A stretch of DNA of 64,000 nt, taken from Rhodococcus sp. 4CII (GTDB lineage Bacteria; Actinomycetota; Actinomycetes; Mycobacteriales; Mycobacteriaceae). The notes under the pieces are model-generated. The model worked only from the letters and a program-made list of their open reading frames with translations, did not search any database and was not told where the DNA came from. Positions 17,655-26,367 of the stretch are shown here, one piece after another. Numbering within the stretch: the stretch's first letter is position 1; each line of letters opens with the position of its first letter. The stretch lies in NCBI RefSeq assembly GCF_014256275.1, contig NZ_JACCFE010000002.1, positions 4,754,001 to 4,818,000 on the forward strand, given 5' to 3'. The position numbers and the translations under genes were made by a program.

Positions 17655-18740
17655 ATGCCGCAGCAGGTACGAGGCGTCATCGCCCGATCAAAGGGTGCCC
17701 CCGTCGAGATCGCGACCATCAACATTCCGGATCCCGGTCCAGGCGAAGTGGTCGTCGACATCGCGGCCTGCGGTGTGTGCCACACCGACCTCACCTACCG
17801 CGACGGTGGGATCAACGACGAGTTCCCGTTCCTGCTGGGCCACGAGGCCTCCGGAGTGGTCGAGAGCGTCGGCGAGGGCGTCACCTCCGTGGCCGTCGGC
17901 GACTTCGTCGTCCTCAACTGGCGTGCCGTCTGTGGGCAGTGCCGGGCCTGTAAGCGCGGACGCCCGCAGTACTGCTTCGACACCCACAACGCCGAGCAGA
18001 AGATGACGCTCGAGGACGGCACCGAGCTGAGCCCGGCACTGGGCATCGGCGCCTTCGCCGACAAGACCCTCGTCCACGCCGGACAGTGCACCAAGGTCGA
18101 CCAGTCCGCGGACCCCGCCGTGGTCGGGCTGCTCGGCTGCGGCGTGATGGCCGGTCTCGGTGCCGCCGTGAACACCGGCAACGTCGGTCGCGGTGACACC
18201 GTCGCCGTCATCGGCTGCGGTGGCGTCGGCGACGCCGCGATCATGGGCGCCCGCCTGGCCGGCGCCGTGAAGATCATTGCGATCGACCGGGACGAGAAGA
18301 AGCTCGAGTGGGCGAAGGACCTCGGTGCGACGCATACCGTCAACGGCGCCGACGTGGATGCGGTCGAGGCCGTGCAGGAGCTCACCGGCGGATTCGGTGC
18401 CGACGTCGTGATCGACGCGGTCGGCCGCCCGGAGACGTGGAAGCAGGCGTTCTACGCCCGCGATCTCGCCGGCACCGTCGTGCTGGTCGGTGTCCCGACC
18501 CCCGACATGAAGCTCGAGATGCCGCTGATCGACTTCTTCTCCCGCGGCGGATCGTTGAAGTCGTCGTGGTACGGCGACTGCCTCCCCGAGCGCGACTTCC
18601 CGACGCTCGTGGACCTGTACCAGCAGGGCCGGTTGCCCCTGGAGAAGTTCGTGTCCGAGCGGATCAAGATCGACGAGGTCGAAGAGGCCTTCCACAAGAT
18701 GCACGCCGGTGAGGTGCTGCGTTCGGTCGTCGTCCTGTGA
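17655..18740 (+). CDS. mscR: S-(hydroxymethyl)mycothiol (formaldehyde) dehydrogenase
   Basis: Predicted 361-residue zinc-dependent class III-like alcohol dehydrogenase. Catalytic zinc ligands lie in ACGVCHTD and GHEASG. The structural zinc loop is CGQCRACKRGRPQYC, and the Rossmann motif is IGCGGVGDA. The sequence matches the mycothiol-dependent formaldehyde dehydrogenase / S-nitrosomycothiol reductase subfamily (GIGAFADKTLVHAGQCTKV), which oxidises the formaldehyde-mycothiol adduct with NAD+. ATG 17655 has AAGGA nine bases upstream; the in-frame ATG at 17646 lies too close to it. The next gene overlaps its stop codon. Together with the downstream genes it makes a formaldehyde-to-CO2 route. 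Confidence 0.93.
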   Translation: MPQQVRGVIARSKGAPVEIATINIPDPGPGEVVVDIAACGVCHTDLTYRDGGINDEFPFLLGHEASGVVESVGEGVTSVAVGDFVVLNWRAVCGQCRACKRGRPQYCFDTHNAEQKMTLEDGTELSPALGIGAFADKTLVHAGQCTKVDQSADPAVVGLLGCGVMAGLGAAVNTGNVGRGDTVAVIGCGGVGDAAIMGARLAGAVKIIAIDRDEKKLEWAKDLGATHTVNGADVDAVEAVQELTGGFGADVVIDAVGRPETWKQAFYARDLAGTVVLVGVPTPDMKLEMPLIDFFSRGGSLKSSWYGDCLPERDFPTLVDLYQQGRLPLEKFVSERIKIDEVEEAFHKMHAGEVLRSVVVL

Positions 18741-19369
18741 GCGGGCAGTTCCGGATCGACCGGGTCGTCACCGAAGGCACGTTCGCCCTCGACGGTGGCG
18801 AGTGGAACGTCGACAACAACATCTGGCTGATCGGTGACGACACCGACGTCGTCATCGTGGACGCCGCGCACGATGCGGAGCCGATCATCGACGCGGTCGG
18901 GGACCGGCACGTGAACGCGGTGATCTGCACACACGGTCACAACGACCACGTCACCGTCGCACCTGAACTCGCCGAGCGACTGCACGCCCCGGTGCTGCTG
19001 CACCCCGGCGACGACGTGCTGTGGAAGATGACGCATCCGGAGGCGAAGTACTGGAACGTCGAGGACGAGCAGCGGATCGCCATCGCCGGCACCGAGATCC
19101 AGGTGATCTCCACCCCGGGTCACTCGCCGGGGTCGGTGTGCCTCTACCTGCCCGAGGCCGGGGCGCTGTTCTCCGGAGACACCCTGTTCTCCGGCGGTCC
19201 CGGGGCCACCGGTCGCTCGTACTCGGACTTCCCGACCATCATCGGGTCGATCCGCGACCGGTTGTTCGCCCTTCCCGAAGAGACGCTCGTCCACACCGGT
19301 CACGGTGACGGAACCACGATCGGCACCGAGGCCCCGCACCTCGCCGAATGGATTGCACGAGGAAACTGA
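18737..19369 (+). CDS. Metallo-beta-lactamase-fold hydrolase, probable S-formylmycothiol hydrolase
   Basis: Predicted 210 residues. The zinc-binding motif CTHGHNDHV (H-x-H-x-D-H) and later TPGHSPGS, FSGDTLF and HTGHGD are the glyoxalase II-type metal ligands. GTG 18737 overlaps the mscR stop (GTGA), so translation is coupled. In actinobacteria this gene regularly follows mscR and is taken to hydrolyse S-formylmycothiol to formate and mycothiol. That specific activity is inference from position; the fold assignment is firm. Formate would feed the oxidoreductase encoded next. Confidence 0.88.
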   Translation: MSGQFRIDRVVTEGTFALDGGEWNVDNNIWLIGDDTDVVIVDAAHDAEPIIDAVGDRHVNAVICTHGHNDHVTVAPELAERLHAPVLLHPGDDVLWKMTHPEAKYWNVEDEQRIAIAGTEIQVISTPGHSPGSVCLYLPEAGALFSGDTLFSGGPGATGRSYSDFPTIIGSIRDRLFALPEETLVHTGHGDGTTIGTEAPHLAEWIARGN

Positions 19370-19373
19370 TTCC

Positions 19374-21680
19374 ATGACCGACATCACCGACAGGTACACC
19401 TTCGACGAGGAAGACGTCGTTGTCACGCACGAGAAGTCCTATGCGGCAGGTGTTCCTGCGGTGTTGGTGTCGTTGCGTCGTGGGATCGAGCAGATGGGTC
19501 CGGTGCGCACGGCCCGCACGTTGATGAAGCTGAATCAGCGGGACGGGTTCGACTGCCCGGGGTGTGCGTGGCCGGAAACCCCCGGGCACCGCAAGCATGC
19601 GGAGTTCTGCGAGAACGGGGCGAAGGCGGTCGCGGAGGAGGCCACCACCCGCACCGTGACCCCGGAGTTCTTCGCCGAGCATTCGGTGGCCGAGTTGCTG
19701 CGGCGCACCGAATTCTGGCTCGGTCAGCAGGGCCGGCTGACGCATCCGATGGTGCTGCTGCCCGGCGCCACCCATTACGAACCGATCGGGTGGGACGCGG
19801 CGTTCGCGTTGATCGCCGGGGAGCTGCGTGGTCTGGCGTCGCCGGACGAGGCGGTGTTCTACACCTCCGGCCGCACCAGCAATGAGGCGGCGTTCGTGTA
19901 CCAGTTGATGATCCGGGCGTTCGGGACCAACAACCTGCCGGACTGCTCCAACATGTGCCACGAATCCTCCGGGTCCGCGTTGACGGAAACGATCGGCATC
20001 GGCAAGGGTTCCGTCTCCGTCCCGGACATCGAGAATGCCGACCTGATCCTGATCGCCGGCCAGAACCCGGGCACCAACCACCCCCGCATGCTCTCCACCC
20101 TGGAAAAGGCGAAAGCCAACGGGGCGAAGGTCATCGCGATCAACCCGCTGCCCGAGGCCGGACTGCTGCGGTTCAAGGACCCCCAAAAGGTGCACGGCGT
20201 CGTCGGCGACGGCGTGGCCATTGCGGACGAGTTCCTGCAGATCCGGATCGGCGGCGACCAGGCCCTGTTCCAGGGCCTGGGCCGGTTGCTGCTCGAGGTC
20301 GAAGACGCGGCACCGGGCACCGTGCTCGACCGGGAGTTCATCGACCGGCACACCGCGGGATTCGCCGAGTGCGCGGCGCATCTGCGTCAGGTCGATCTGG
20401 GCACGGTGGCGGCGGCCACCGGGTTGACGCTCGAGCAGATCCGGGACACCGCCGCCGCGTTGATCGCCTCGAAGAAGACCATCATCTGCTGGGCGATGGG
20501 GCTGACCCAGCAGACCCACGGCGTCGCGACCATCCAGGACGCGGTGAACCTGCTGCTGCTGCAGGGGATGATCGGCAAACCCGGGGCCGGGGTGTGCCCG
20601 GTCCGCGGGCATTCCAACGTGCAGGGCGACCGGACGATGGGCATCTGGGAGAAAATGCCCGAAGCGTTCCTGACCGCATTGGACACCGAGTTCGGCATCC
20701 GGTCCCCGCGTAAGCACGGATTCGACGCCGTCGATTCCATCCGGGCGATGCGCGACGGAAAGGCGTCGGTGTTTCTGGGGATGGGCGGCAACTTCGTCTC
20801 CGCCACCCCCGACACCGACACCACCGAAACCGCCCTGCGCAACTGTGCGCTGACGGTGCAGGTGTCGACGAAACTGAACCGCTCCCACCTGGTGACCGGG
20901 CAGACCGCACTGATCCTGCCGTCGCTCGGCCGCACCGACAAGGACCTGCAGAACGGGAAAAAGCAGCAGGTGTCGGTGGAGGATTCGATGTCGATGGTGC
21001 ACCTGTCCCGGGGCAGCCTGCCCCCGGCCAGTGACCAGTTGCGCAGTGAGGTCGCGATCGTCTGCGGCATCGCGCAGGCGTTGTTCGGGCCGGACCACCC
21101 GGTGCCGTGGGCGCAGTTCTCGGTCGATTACGACCGGATCCGGGACTCCATCGCCCGGGTGATCCCCGGGTTCGAGGACTTCAACACCAAGGTGCGTCAG
21201 CCGGACGGGTTCGGGTTGCCGCACCCCCCGCGGGACGAGCGCCGGTTCGTGACGAACACCGGGAAGGCCAATTTCACCGTCAACGACCTGTCCTGGCTGC
21301 CGGTCCCGGACGGGAAACTGATCCTGCAGACCATGCGGTCGCACGATCAGTACAACACCACCATCTACGGTCTCGACGACCGCTACCGCGGCGTCAAGGG
21401 CGGCCGCCGGGTCCTGTTCATCAGTGCCGAGGACCTGGAGTCGTTCGGGTACGCGGCGGGGGACCGGGTGGACCTGATCTCCGAATGGGAGACCGCCGAC
21501 GGCAGCGTGGAGGAGCGCCGCGCGGAGGATTTCCGGTTGGTGCCGTATCCGACCCCGGTCGGGAATGTGGCCGCCTACTATCCGGAGACGAACCCGCTGA
21601 TCCCGCTCGACCACGTCGCGAAGAAGTCGAACACCCCGGTGTCGAAGGCGGTCCGCATCCGCCTCGAGAAGCGGGGCTGA
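19374..21680 (+). CDS. Molybdopterin oxidoreductase, FdhF/YdeP family (putative formate dehydrogenase)
   Basis: Predicted 768 residues. It belongs to the single-subunit molybdopterin oxidoreductase alpha family. The N-terminal Cys61, Cys64 and Cys79 (CPGCAWP and FCENG) may hold an iron-sulfur cluster. Cys195 in NMCHESSG corresponds to the Mo-ligand Cys/Sec of formate dehydrogenases. ICWAMGLTQQTHG and RGHSNVQGDRTMG are typical cofactor-binding stretches. ATG 19374 lies just after the hydrolase stop, and the fdhD maturation gene follows after 3 bp. The context supports formate oxidation to CO2, the last step of the formaldehyde route. YdeP relatives in enterobacteria have been linked to acid resistance, so the substrate is not proven. 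Confidence 0.88.
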   Translation: MTDITDRYTFDEEDVVVTHEKSYAAGVPAVLVSLRRGIEQMGPVRTARTLMKLNQRDGFDCPGCAWPETPGHRKHAEFCENGAKAVAEEATTRTVTPEFFAEHSVAELLRRTEFWLGQQGRLTHPMVLLPGATHYEPIGWDAAFALIAGELRGLASPDEAVFYTSGRTSNEAAFVYQLMIRAFGTNNLPDCSNMCHESSGSALTETIGIGKGSVSVPDIENADLILIAGQNPGTNHPRMLSTLEKAKANGAKVIAINPLPEAGLLRFKDPQKVHGVVGDGVAIADEFLQIRIGGDQALFQGLGRLLLEVEDAAPGTVLDREFIDRHTAGFAECAAHLRQVDLGTVAAATGLTLEQIRDTAAALIASKKTIICWAMGLTQQTHGVATIQDAVNLLLLQGMIGKPGAGVCPVRGHSNVQGDRTMGIWEKMPEAFLTALDTEFGIRSPRKHGFDAVDSIRAMRDGKASVFLGMGGNFVSATPDTDTTETALRNCALTVQVSTKLNRSHLVTGQTALILPSLGRTDKDLQNGKKQQVSVEDSMSMVHLSRGSLPPASDQLRSEVAIVCGIAQALFGPDHPVPWAQFSVDYDRIRDSIARVIPGFEDFNTKVRQPDGFGLPHPPRDERRFVTNTGKANFTVNDLSWLPVPDGKLILQTMRSHDQYNTTIYGLDDRYRGVKGGRRVLFISAEDLESFGYAAGDRVDLISEWETADGSVEERRAEDFRLVPYPTPVGNVAAYYPETNPLIPLDHVAKKSNTPVSKAVRIRLEKRG

Positions 21681-21683
21681 CCG

Positions 21684-22505
21684 GTGGGGCGGGTGACGAC
21701 CCGGACCCCGGTCACCCGGATCACCGACACGAGGCACTCCACCCGGCCGGACACCGTGGTGGTGGAGGAACCCCTGGAGATCCGGGTGAACGGCACGCCG
21801 TTGGCGGTGACGATGCGGACCCCGGGCTCGGATGTGGAGTTGGCGCAGGGGTTTTTGCTGACCGAGGGCATCATCGCCGACCGCGGCGACATCGCGTCGA
21901 TCCGGTACTGCAACAGCGTCGACGAGCACGGGGTGAACACCTACAACGTCCTGGATGTGGATCTGGCGCCGGGGGTGTTCCTGCCCGACACCGGTATTCA
22001 ACGCAATTTCTACACCACGTCCTCGTGCGGGGTGTGTGGGAAGGCGTCGTTGGATGCGATCCGGCAACGCACCCAGTATTCGCCGGCCGCCGACACGGTG
22101 CGGGTGCCGGCCGCGACGATCGCGGAGTTACCGGACCGGTTGCGGGCGGCGCAGAAGGTGTTCGACACGACCGGCGGACTGCACGCCGCCGGCCTGTTCA
22201 CTCGCACCGGGGAGTTGCTCACCATCAAAGAGGACGTCGGCCGGCACAATGCGGTCGACAAGCTGATCGGGTGGGCCACCGAGCAGGATCGCATCCCGCT
22301 GCGCGGGACCGTCCTGCTCGTCAGCGGCAGGGCGTCGTTCGAGTTGGCGCAGAAGGCGGTGATGGCCGGCATCCCGATCCTTGCCGCGGTGTCCGCGCCG
22401 TCGTCGCTGGCGATCGACCTCGCCCACGACACCGGACTGACCCTCATCGGATTCCTCCGCGGCACCACCATGAACCTCTACACCCACCCCGACCGCATCA
22501 CCTGA
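21684..22505 (+). CDS. fdhD: Formate dehydrogenase sulfurtransferase FdhD
   Basis: Predicted 273 residues. The active-site C-x2-C is seen as SSCGVCG (Cys115, Cys118). FdhD passes sulfur from the cysteine desulfurase IscS to the bis-MGD cofactor, a requirement for active formate dehydrogenases. Conserved blocks include MRTPGSDVELAQGFLLTEGI, GGLHAAGLF and KEDVGRHNAVDKLIG. It begins 3 bp after the oxidoreductase stop, which supports the neighbouring enzyme being a true FdhD client. Start GTG 21684; GTG 21693 is an alternative. A hairpin follows the stop immediately. Confidence 0.95.
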   Translation: MGRVTTRTPVTRITDTRHSTRPDTVVVEEPLEIRVNGTPLAVTMRTPGSDVELAQGFLLTEGIIADRGDIASIRYCNSVDEHGVNTYNVLDVDLAPGVFLPDTGIQRNFYTTSSCGVCGKASLDAIRQRTQYSPAADTVRVPAATIAELPDRLRAAQKVFDTTGGLHAAGLFTRTGELLTIKEDVGRHNAVDKLIGWATEQDRIPLRGTVLLVSGRASFELAQKAVMAGIPILAAVSAPSSLAIDLAHDTGLTLIGFLRGTTMNLYTHPDRIT

Positions 22506-22506
22506 C

Positions 22507-22546
22507 GTGAGTGGCAAAGCGTGCTCCCGCACACTTTGCCACTCAC
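22507..22546. terminator. Hairpin repeat, copy 1 (between convergent fdhD and LuxR-type gene)
   Basis: Perfect 13-bp arms GTGAGTGGCAAAG / CTTTGCCACTCAC enclose a second inner pairing (GTGC / GCAC) around a TCCC loop. It begins 2 bp after the fdhD stop and ends 7 bp before the stop of the convergent regulator gene, so it could terminate both transcripts. There is no U-tract. The same stem recurs at 44256-44296 and 51963-52003. Confidence 0.7.
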
Positions 22547-22553
22547 CTGGGGG

Positions 22554-23840
22554 TCAGTGCCTTCCGGTGGCGTCCGCGCGGATGCCCGCCTCGAGTGCGA
22601 TCGCCCCCGCTTCGCCGCGGGACGCCACACCGAGCTTCTTCAGCACACCCGCGACGTGGAACTTGACGGTGCTCTCGCTGATGCCGAGGCTGTCGGCGAT
22701 CGCCTTGTTCCGCTTGCCCGTTGCCAGATGTCCCAGCACCTCCAGCTCGCGGGGGTTGAGGTCGCCGAGTTGCTGCTCGTCGGGTCGCGCGGCCGGCAGG
22801 TCGAGGGGGATCGCGACCGCGACCCGGGACCCCCACCCGTCTACGGACTCGACGTCGATGCGGCCACCGAGCGTGTGCACCCGGCCGGAGAGTTGCCGCA
22901 CGAGGGCGTCGGTGTCGAGGCCGCCGTCGCCGTCGTCGCGGACTTCGACGAGGAGATTCGCCCCGTCGCAATCCCAGGCGATGCGGATCCGCTCGAGGGC
23001 GGTCTGCGCGGCGAACGCGAGGACGGCGCTGCGCACGACGGCCCGCGCGGCGTGCGCCACCTCGCCGGGCAGCGCGCGACCGTCGACCGGCGGATCGACG
23101 TAGTCGACCCGGACGGGACGGTGCTGGAGCAGCGGCCGGAGTTCGCCCTGCAGCCGGGCGAATGCGGTGGTGACGGCCTCCTCGGTGAGGATGCGATCGG
23201 ACTCGCCCGCGGAGCGCAGGGTCACCAGCGCTGCGGACGCCGTCTCGCTCGCGGTGATCCGCGACCGCCGGTCGTCGAGGTCGTTGGACCGGAGCGTCGA
23301 CAGGATCGATTCGAGCGTCGCCGCGTGGAGGTCCGTCAATTCCACGATGGTCCGGGCCCGCTCACTCGACGCCGCCCGCGATTCCGCCAGGTACGCCGGG
23401 CTCGCCTGCGCCACCTGATGCCGGATCGATACGGCCACGACACCGAACGCGCCCGCCACCAGCGGGACCTCCCGAATGCGCTGACGAGGCTTCGGGAGCG
23501 CGAGGAGCAGGGTGCCGGTCGCGTCCAGCAGTGCCCACACCTTCCGCTTCGAGCCGGCGATCACCGCCTGATCGTCGAAGGGGGTCCCCTCCGACATCCG
23601 GGTGCGCAGCGTGTCCAGTTCGGCGATGGTGACGCGCTCGACGACCGCCGGGTCTCCGCTGACCTTGCGGGGACGGCCTGTGCACTCCCGGGTGAAGATC
23701 ACCAGCGCGGTGTGCGGCCAGATGTCGGCGAGGAACTTGGAGAAGCGCACCGCGATGTCGGGCAGCGGACCGTCGATGACATCCCGCATGGAACCGAGCA
23801 CGTCAGCCGGTGACACCGAAGTAGAGCTTGCGAGAACCAC
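22554..23840 (-). CDS. LuxR-type transcriptional regulator with histidine-kinase-like ATPase domain
   Basis: Predicted 428 residues. The N-terminal 150 residues look like a GAF-type sensory region. About residues 230-345 resemble a HATPase_c domain (LVEVRDDGDGGLDTDAL and GGRIDVESVDGWGSRVAVAIPL). The C-terminus is a clear LuxR/GerE helix-turn-helix (LNPRELEVLGHLATGKRNKAIADSL then STVKFHVAGVLKKL). This combination of kinase-like ATPase and output HTH in one chain occurs in actinobacterial regulators; no phospho-accepting His is obvious. GTG start at 23840. It is convergent with fdhD, and its target genes cannot be told from position. Confidence 0.82.
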   Translation of the reverse strand: MVLASSTSVSPADVLGSMRDVIDGPLPDIAVRFSKFLADIWPHTALVIFTRECTGRPRKVSGDPAVVERVTIAELDTLRTRMSEGTPFDDQAVIAGSKRKVWALLDATGTLLLALPKPRQRIREVPLVAGAFGVVAVSIRHQVAQASPAYLAESRAASSERARTIVELTDLHAATLESILSTLRSNDLDDRRSRITASETASAALVTLRSAGESDRILTEEAVTTAFARLQGELRPLLQHRPVRVDYVDPPVDGRALPGEVAHAARAVVRSAVLAFAAQTALERIRIAWDCDGANLLVEVRDDGDGGLDTDALVRQLSGRVHTLGGRIDVESVDGWGSRVAVAIPLDLPAARPDEQQLGDLNPRELEVLGHLATGKRNKAIADSLGISESTVKFHVAGVLKKLGVASRGEAGAIALEAGIRADATGRH

Positions 23841-23889
23841 ATGACGAGCCTATCCGCGCGTCGGGTCGTTCCGGGGCGGGGCCGTCCGC

Positions 23890-24381
23890 TCAGTCCGCCG
23901 ACGCCGCCCGCGCCGCCTCGACGACGGCGGATCGCGTGAGTCCGAGTGATTCCAGCGCCCGTGCCGCGGTGCCGTGGGTGATGGTGGCGACCGCTGCGAC
24001 GACGTCGGCTCCGGCGATCGGTCGCCGTTCCGATCTGGCGAGTGCCACCGCATTGCGGAACGCGCTCTGGGCCGGTTCGGTCAGCCGCAGTGGGCCCGTG
24101 CGGGGGCGGCTCAGTGCGCTGGTCGCCGCGCCGGAGTCGCCCATGCCCACCGCGGTGAGCGCGTCTCCGTGCACGCGAACAATGGCCTCGCGCAAGCCGT
24201 CCCGGCTCGAGCCGAGTTGCTCGAACACTCGTCCGGCCGTGCCGTCGGGCAGTGCGAACGACCCGAGGAGGAGGTGTTCGAGGCCGGGTTCGCGGTCGCC
24301 CAGTCGGTCGGCCTCCGCCTCGGTTTCGGCGAACAAAGTCTTCATCGTGCGCATGTCGCGCCATGCCCGGGTGACACTCAT
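23890..24381 (-). CDS. Clp N-terminal repeat-domain protein (ClpC/ClpA adaptor-like)
   Basis: Predicted 163 residues made of two Clp-N repeats (GLEHLLLGSFALPDGTAGRVFEQLG, then ALARSERRPIAGADVVAAV) and nothing else; no AAA+ domain is present. Stand-alone Clp-N proteins may act as adaptors or decoys for Clp proteases. Its ATG overlaps the TGA of the small HTH gene by 4 bp, so both are made from one message. The HTH-plus-Clp-N pair is a recurrent actinobacterial unit, suggesting that the Clp-N protein modulates stability or activity of the HTH protein, which is an inference. The longer open frame to 24480 is not used. Confidence 0.8.
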   Translation of the reverse strand: MSVTRAWRDMRTMKTLFAETEAEADRLGDREPGLEHLLLGSFALPDGTAGRVFEQLGSSRDGLREAIVRVHGDALTAVGMGDSGAATSALSRPRTGPLRLTEPAQSAFRNAVALARSERRPIAGADVVAAVATITHGTAARALESLGLTRSAVVEAARAASAD

Positions 24382-24599
24382 CGTGCGCCTCTCGTCTTCG
24401 TACCGCCCGATCGCTTCGGGCCGAGGCGTTTGTGTGCCGCCTGACCCGAGACGCCGAGCGCCTGACCGATGTCCGCCCACGTCCAGCCGGCGGCGAGCGC
24501 GTGGGTGACGGCGTCGCGCTCGAGTTGATCGGCCTGGCGTCGCAGCGCGACGACGGCGGCGAACGCGGTGGCCGGGGTGGGATCGTCACTCACAGCCAT
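24378..24599 (-). CDS. Small helix-turn-helix DNA-binding protein
   Basis: Predicted 73 residues. A helix-turn-helix is visible in AGWTWADIGQALGVSGQAAHKR (about 35-56), and the C-terminus is very basic, which suits DNA contact. The ATG at 24599 lies inside the first of two palindromic operators, so autorepression is likely. It is translationally coupled to the Clp-N gene downstream. The diverging gene is the Ser/Thr kinase at 24748. The open frame extends to 24659, but that would run through both palindromes and lacks a better site. Confidence 0.75.
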   Translation of the reverse strand: MAVSDDPTPATAFAAVVALRRQADQLERDAVTHALAAGWTWADIGQALGVSGQAAHKRLGPKRSGGTKTRGAR

Positions 24600-24639
24600 C
24601 AACTTATGTTGACGGGCGGGGTCCGTCAACCTTTGTTGA
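24599..24639. promoter_or_regulatory. Twin palindromic operators TCAAC-N4-GTTGA
   Basis: Two 14-bp palindromes, TCAAC-TTAT-GTTGA (24599-24612) and TCAAC-CTTT-GTTGA (24626-24639), have centres 27 bp apart. Their flanks are also mirror images (CCA...CGG against CCG...TGG), so the whole block is a larger inverted repeat. It lies between the HTH/Clp-N pair and the divergent kinase gene, and overlaps the HTH start codon. The likely binder is the HTH protein itself. Confidence 0.65.
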
Positions 24640-24747
24640 TGGCGAGGCGCACCCTCCACGGTGTCGGATCCCCCTGCGATGGGGAAGAATCAGGCCAGGT
24701 CGGGAGGTCTGTGTGCCGCGAACGCGGCCGTCGAGGGGAACGAGAAG

Positions 24748-26355
24748 ATGGCGGCAGGGTCGCGGGTCGGCACGCAGTTCGGGCAGTACCAACTGCGCGC
24801 ACTGTTGGGGCGCGGCGGGATGGGCGAGGTCTACGAGGCATTCGACACGGTCAAGGGACGCACTGTAGCCCTGAAACTCCTCGACGTGGAACTGGCGAAG
24901 GACGATACGTACCAGCAGCGATTCCGTCGAGAATCGCACGCCGCCGCGAGATTGCAGGAACCGCACGTCATCCCGATCCACGACTGGGGCGACATCGACG
25001 GCGTCCTCTACATCGACATGCGCCTCGTCCCCGGCCGCGATCTGCGCTCGCTGCTGCGTGCCGAGGGCCCGATGGATCCGGCGCGCGCGGTCGTGATCGT
25101 GGAGCAGATCGCGTCGGCCCTCGACGCCGCGCACGCGGACGGTTTGGTCCATCGGGACGTGAAGCCCGAGAACATCCTGGTCACGGCCAACGATTTCGCG
25201 TACCTCGTGGACTTCGGAATCGCCCACTCGAGTTCGGACCTGCGGCTCACCACCCTCGGCAGCGCGGTCGGCTCCTACGCCTACATGGCGCCGGAGCGAT
25301 TCGACAACGCCCCGGTAGACGGCCGGGCCGACGTCTACTCGCTGGCGTGCGTGCTGCACGAATGCCTGACCGGGGCGATCCCGTTCCCGTCGAACAGCAT
25401 CAGCAGCGCGATCCGGGCGCACCTGGCGGCACCCGTTCCGCGTCCGAGCGCGATCCGCCCCGACATCCCCGCCGCGTTCGACGGCGTCGTCGCGACCGGA
25501 CTGGCCAAGGGCCGTGACGCGCGGTACCGAACCGCGGGCGCACTCGCCTCCGCCGCCCGGGCCGCCCTGTCGGGAACACCGCCCGCCCGGACGACGGTCG
25601 CGGCCGGACCCGCGCCGACCCGGATCGACAGTGTGGGCCGACCACCGGAGTACCCGCCGACGAGCGTTCCACGAGGCCCGCTCGCGCCGCCACCGCACAA
25701 CCCACCACCGCCGCGTTCGAACTATTACGCAGCCGGTCCGCCTCCGCAGAAGTCCCGGTCCGCGGCCGTTCCGGTGATGGTGACCCTATTGGTGGTGGCG
25801 ATCCTCGCGCTCGGAGGCGTGGTGGGCTGGCTGGTCCTGGACCGCAACAGGTCGGACGACCCGTCGACGACCGCGGCGAGCACCGTGGTGCAGCCACCCG
25901 CCGTGCGGACGTCGATCGAGTCCCCGGCACCCGTACCGCCGCCGGCGGTCGCGCCCCCGACGAGGACGACCACCCCGAGGACGACCACCCCGCGGACGAC
26001 GGCGGCGCCGCCGCCGTTGGTCGGGCAGGTGTCGGGCACCGACGAGCAGGGCTTCCTGCCGCCCTCGGACGCGCGGTGCAATTACACCAACCCGGCCGCG
26101 TTCATCGGGCGCACCGCGAAATCGCTGGTCGTCGTCTGTCAGACCGGCGTCGGACGCTATTACTACCAGGGCGTGCGCATCAGCGACGGCGCCGCCATCT
26201 CCGTCGACGACCCCACCCCGGACGGGTCCGGGTTCGTCGCCACCAACACCGGCAACGGCACCCAATATCGCGTCACCCCGACCGCGCTCACCATCGTCGG
26301 CGGCGACGGAAAGGTCATCGCCACCGAGCCGATGCTGGAATCCGCGTACCGCTGA
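24748..26355 (+). CDS. Eukaryotic-type Ser/Thr protein kinase with one membrane segment
   Basis: Predicted 535 residues. The kinase domain covers about 12-275: glycine loop GRGGMGEV, ATP-binding Lys43, catalytic HRD with Asp137 (VHRDVKPEN) and DFG with Asp155. The activation region includes TLGSAVGSYAYMAPER. A Pro-rich linker is followed by a membrane segment at about 342-366. Beyond it lie a Thr/Pro-rich stalk (TTTPRTTTPRTT) and a C-terminal extracellular domain of about 110 residues with two Cys, probably a sensor. This is the PknE/PknF-like layout of mycobacteria. ATG 24748 follows GAGGGGAA. Whether it is co-regulated with the HTH/Clp-N pair through the shared operator region is open. Confidence 0.92.
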   Translation: MAAGSRVGTQFGQYQLRALLGRGGMGEVYEAFDTVKGRTVALKLLDVELAKDDTYQQRFRRESHAAARLQEPHVIPIHDWGDIDGVLYIDMRLVPGRDLRSLLRAEGPMDPARAVVIVEQIASALDAAHADGLVHRDVKPENILVTANDFAYLVDFGIAHSSSDLRLTTLGSAVGSYAYMAPERFDNAPVDGRADVYSLACVLHECLTGAIPFPSNSISSAIRAHLAAPVPRPSAIRPDIPAAFDGVVATGLAKGRDARYRTAGALASAARAALSGTPPARTTVAAGPAPTRIDSVGRPPEYPPTSVPRGPLAPPPHNPPPPRSNYYAAGPPPQKSRSAAVPVMVTLLVVAILALGGVVGWLVLDRNRSDDPSTTAASTVVQPPAVRTSIESPAPVPPPAVAPPTRTTTPRTTTPRTTAAPPPLVGQVSGTDEQGFLPPSDARCNYTNPAAFIGRTAKSLVVVCQTGVGRYYYQGVRISDGAAISVDDPTPDGSGFVATNTGNGTQYRVTPTALTIVGGDGKVIATEPMLESAYR

Positions 26356-26367
26356 GTCAGGCTCGGA

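Noticed and set aside
26356..26367. Terminator between the convergent kinase and IclR genes
   Set aside because: The gap is only 12 bp and no stable stem was found.
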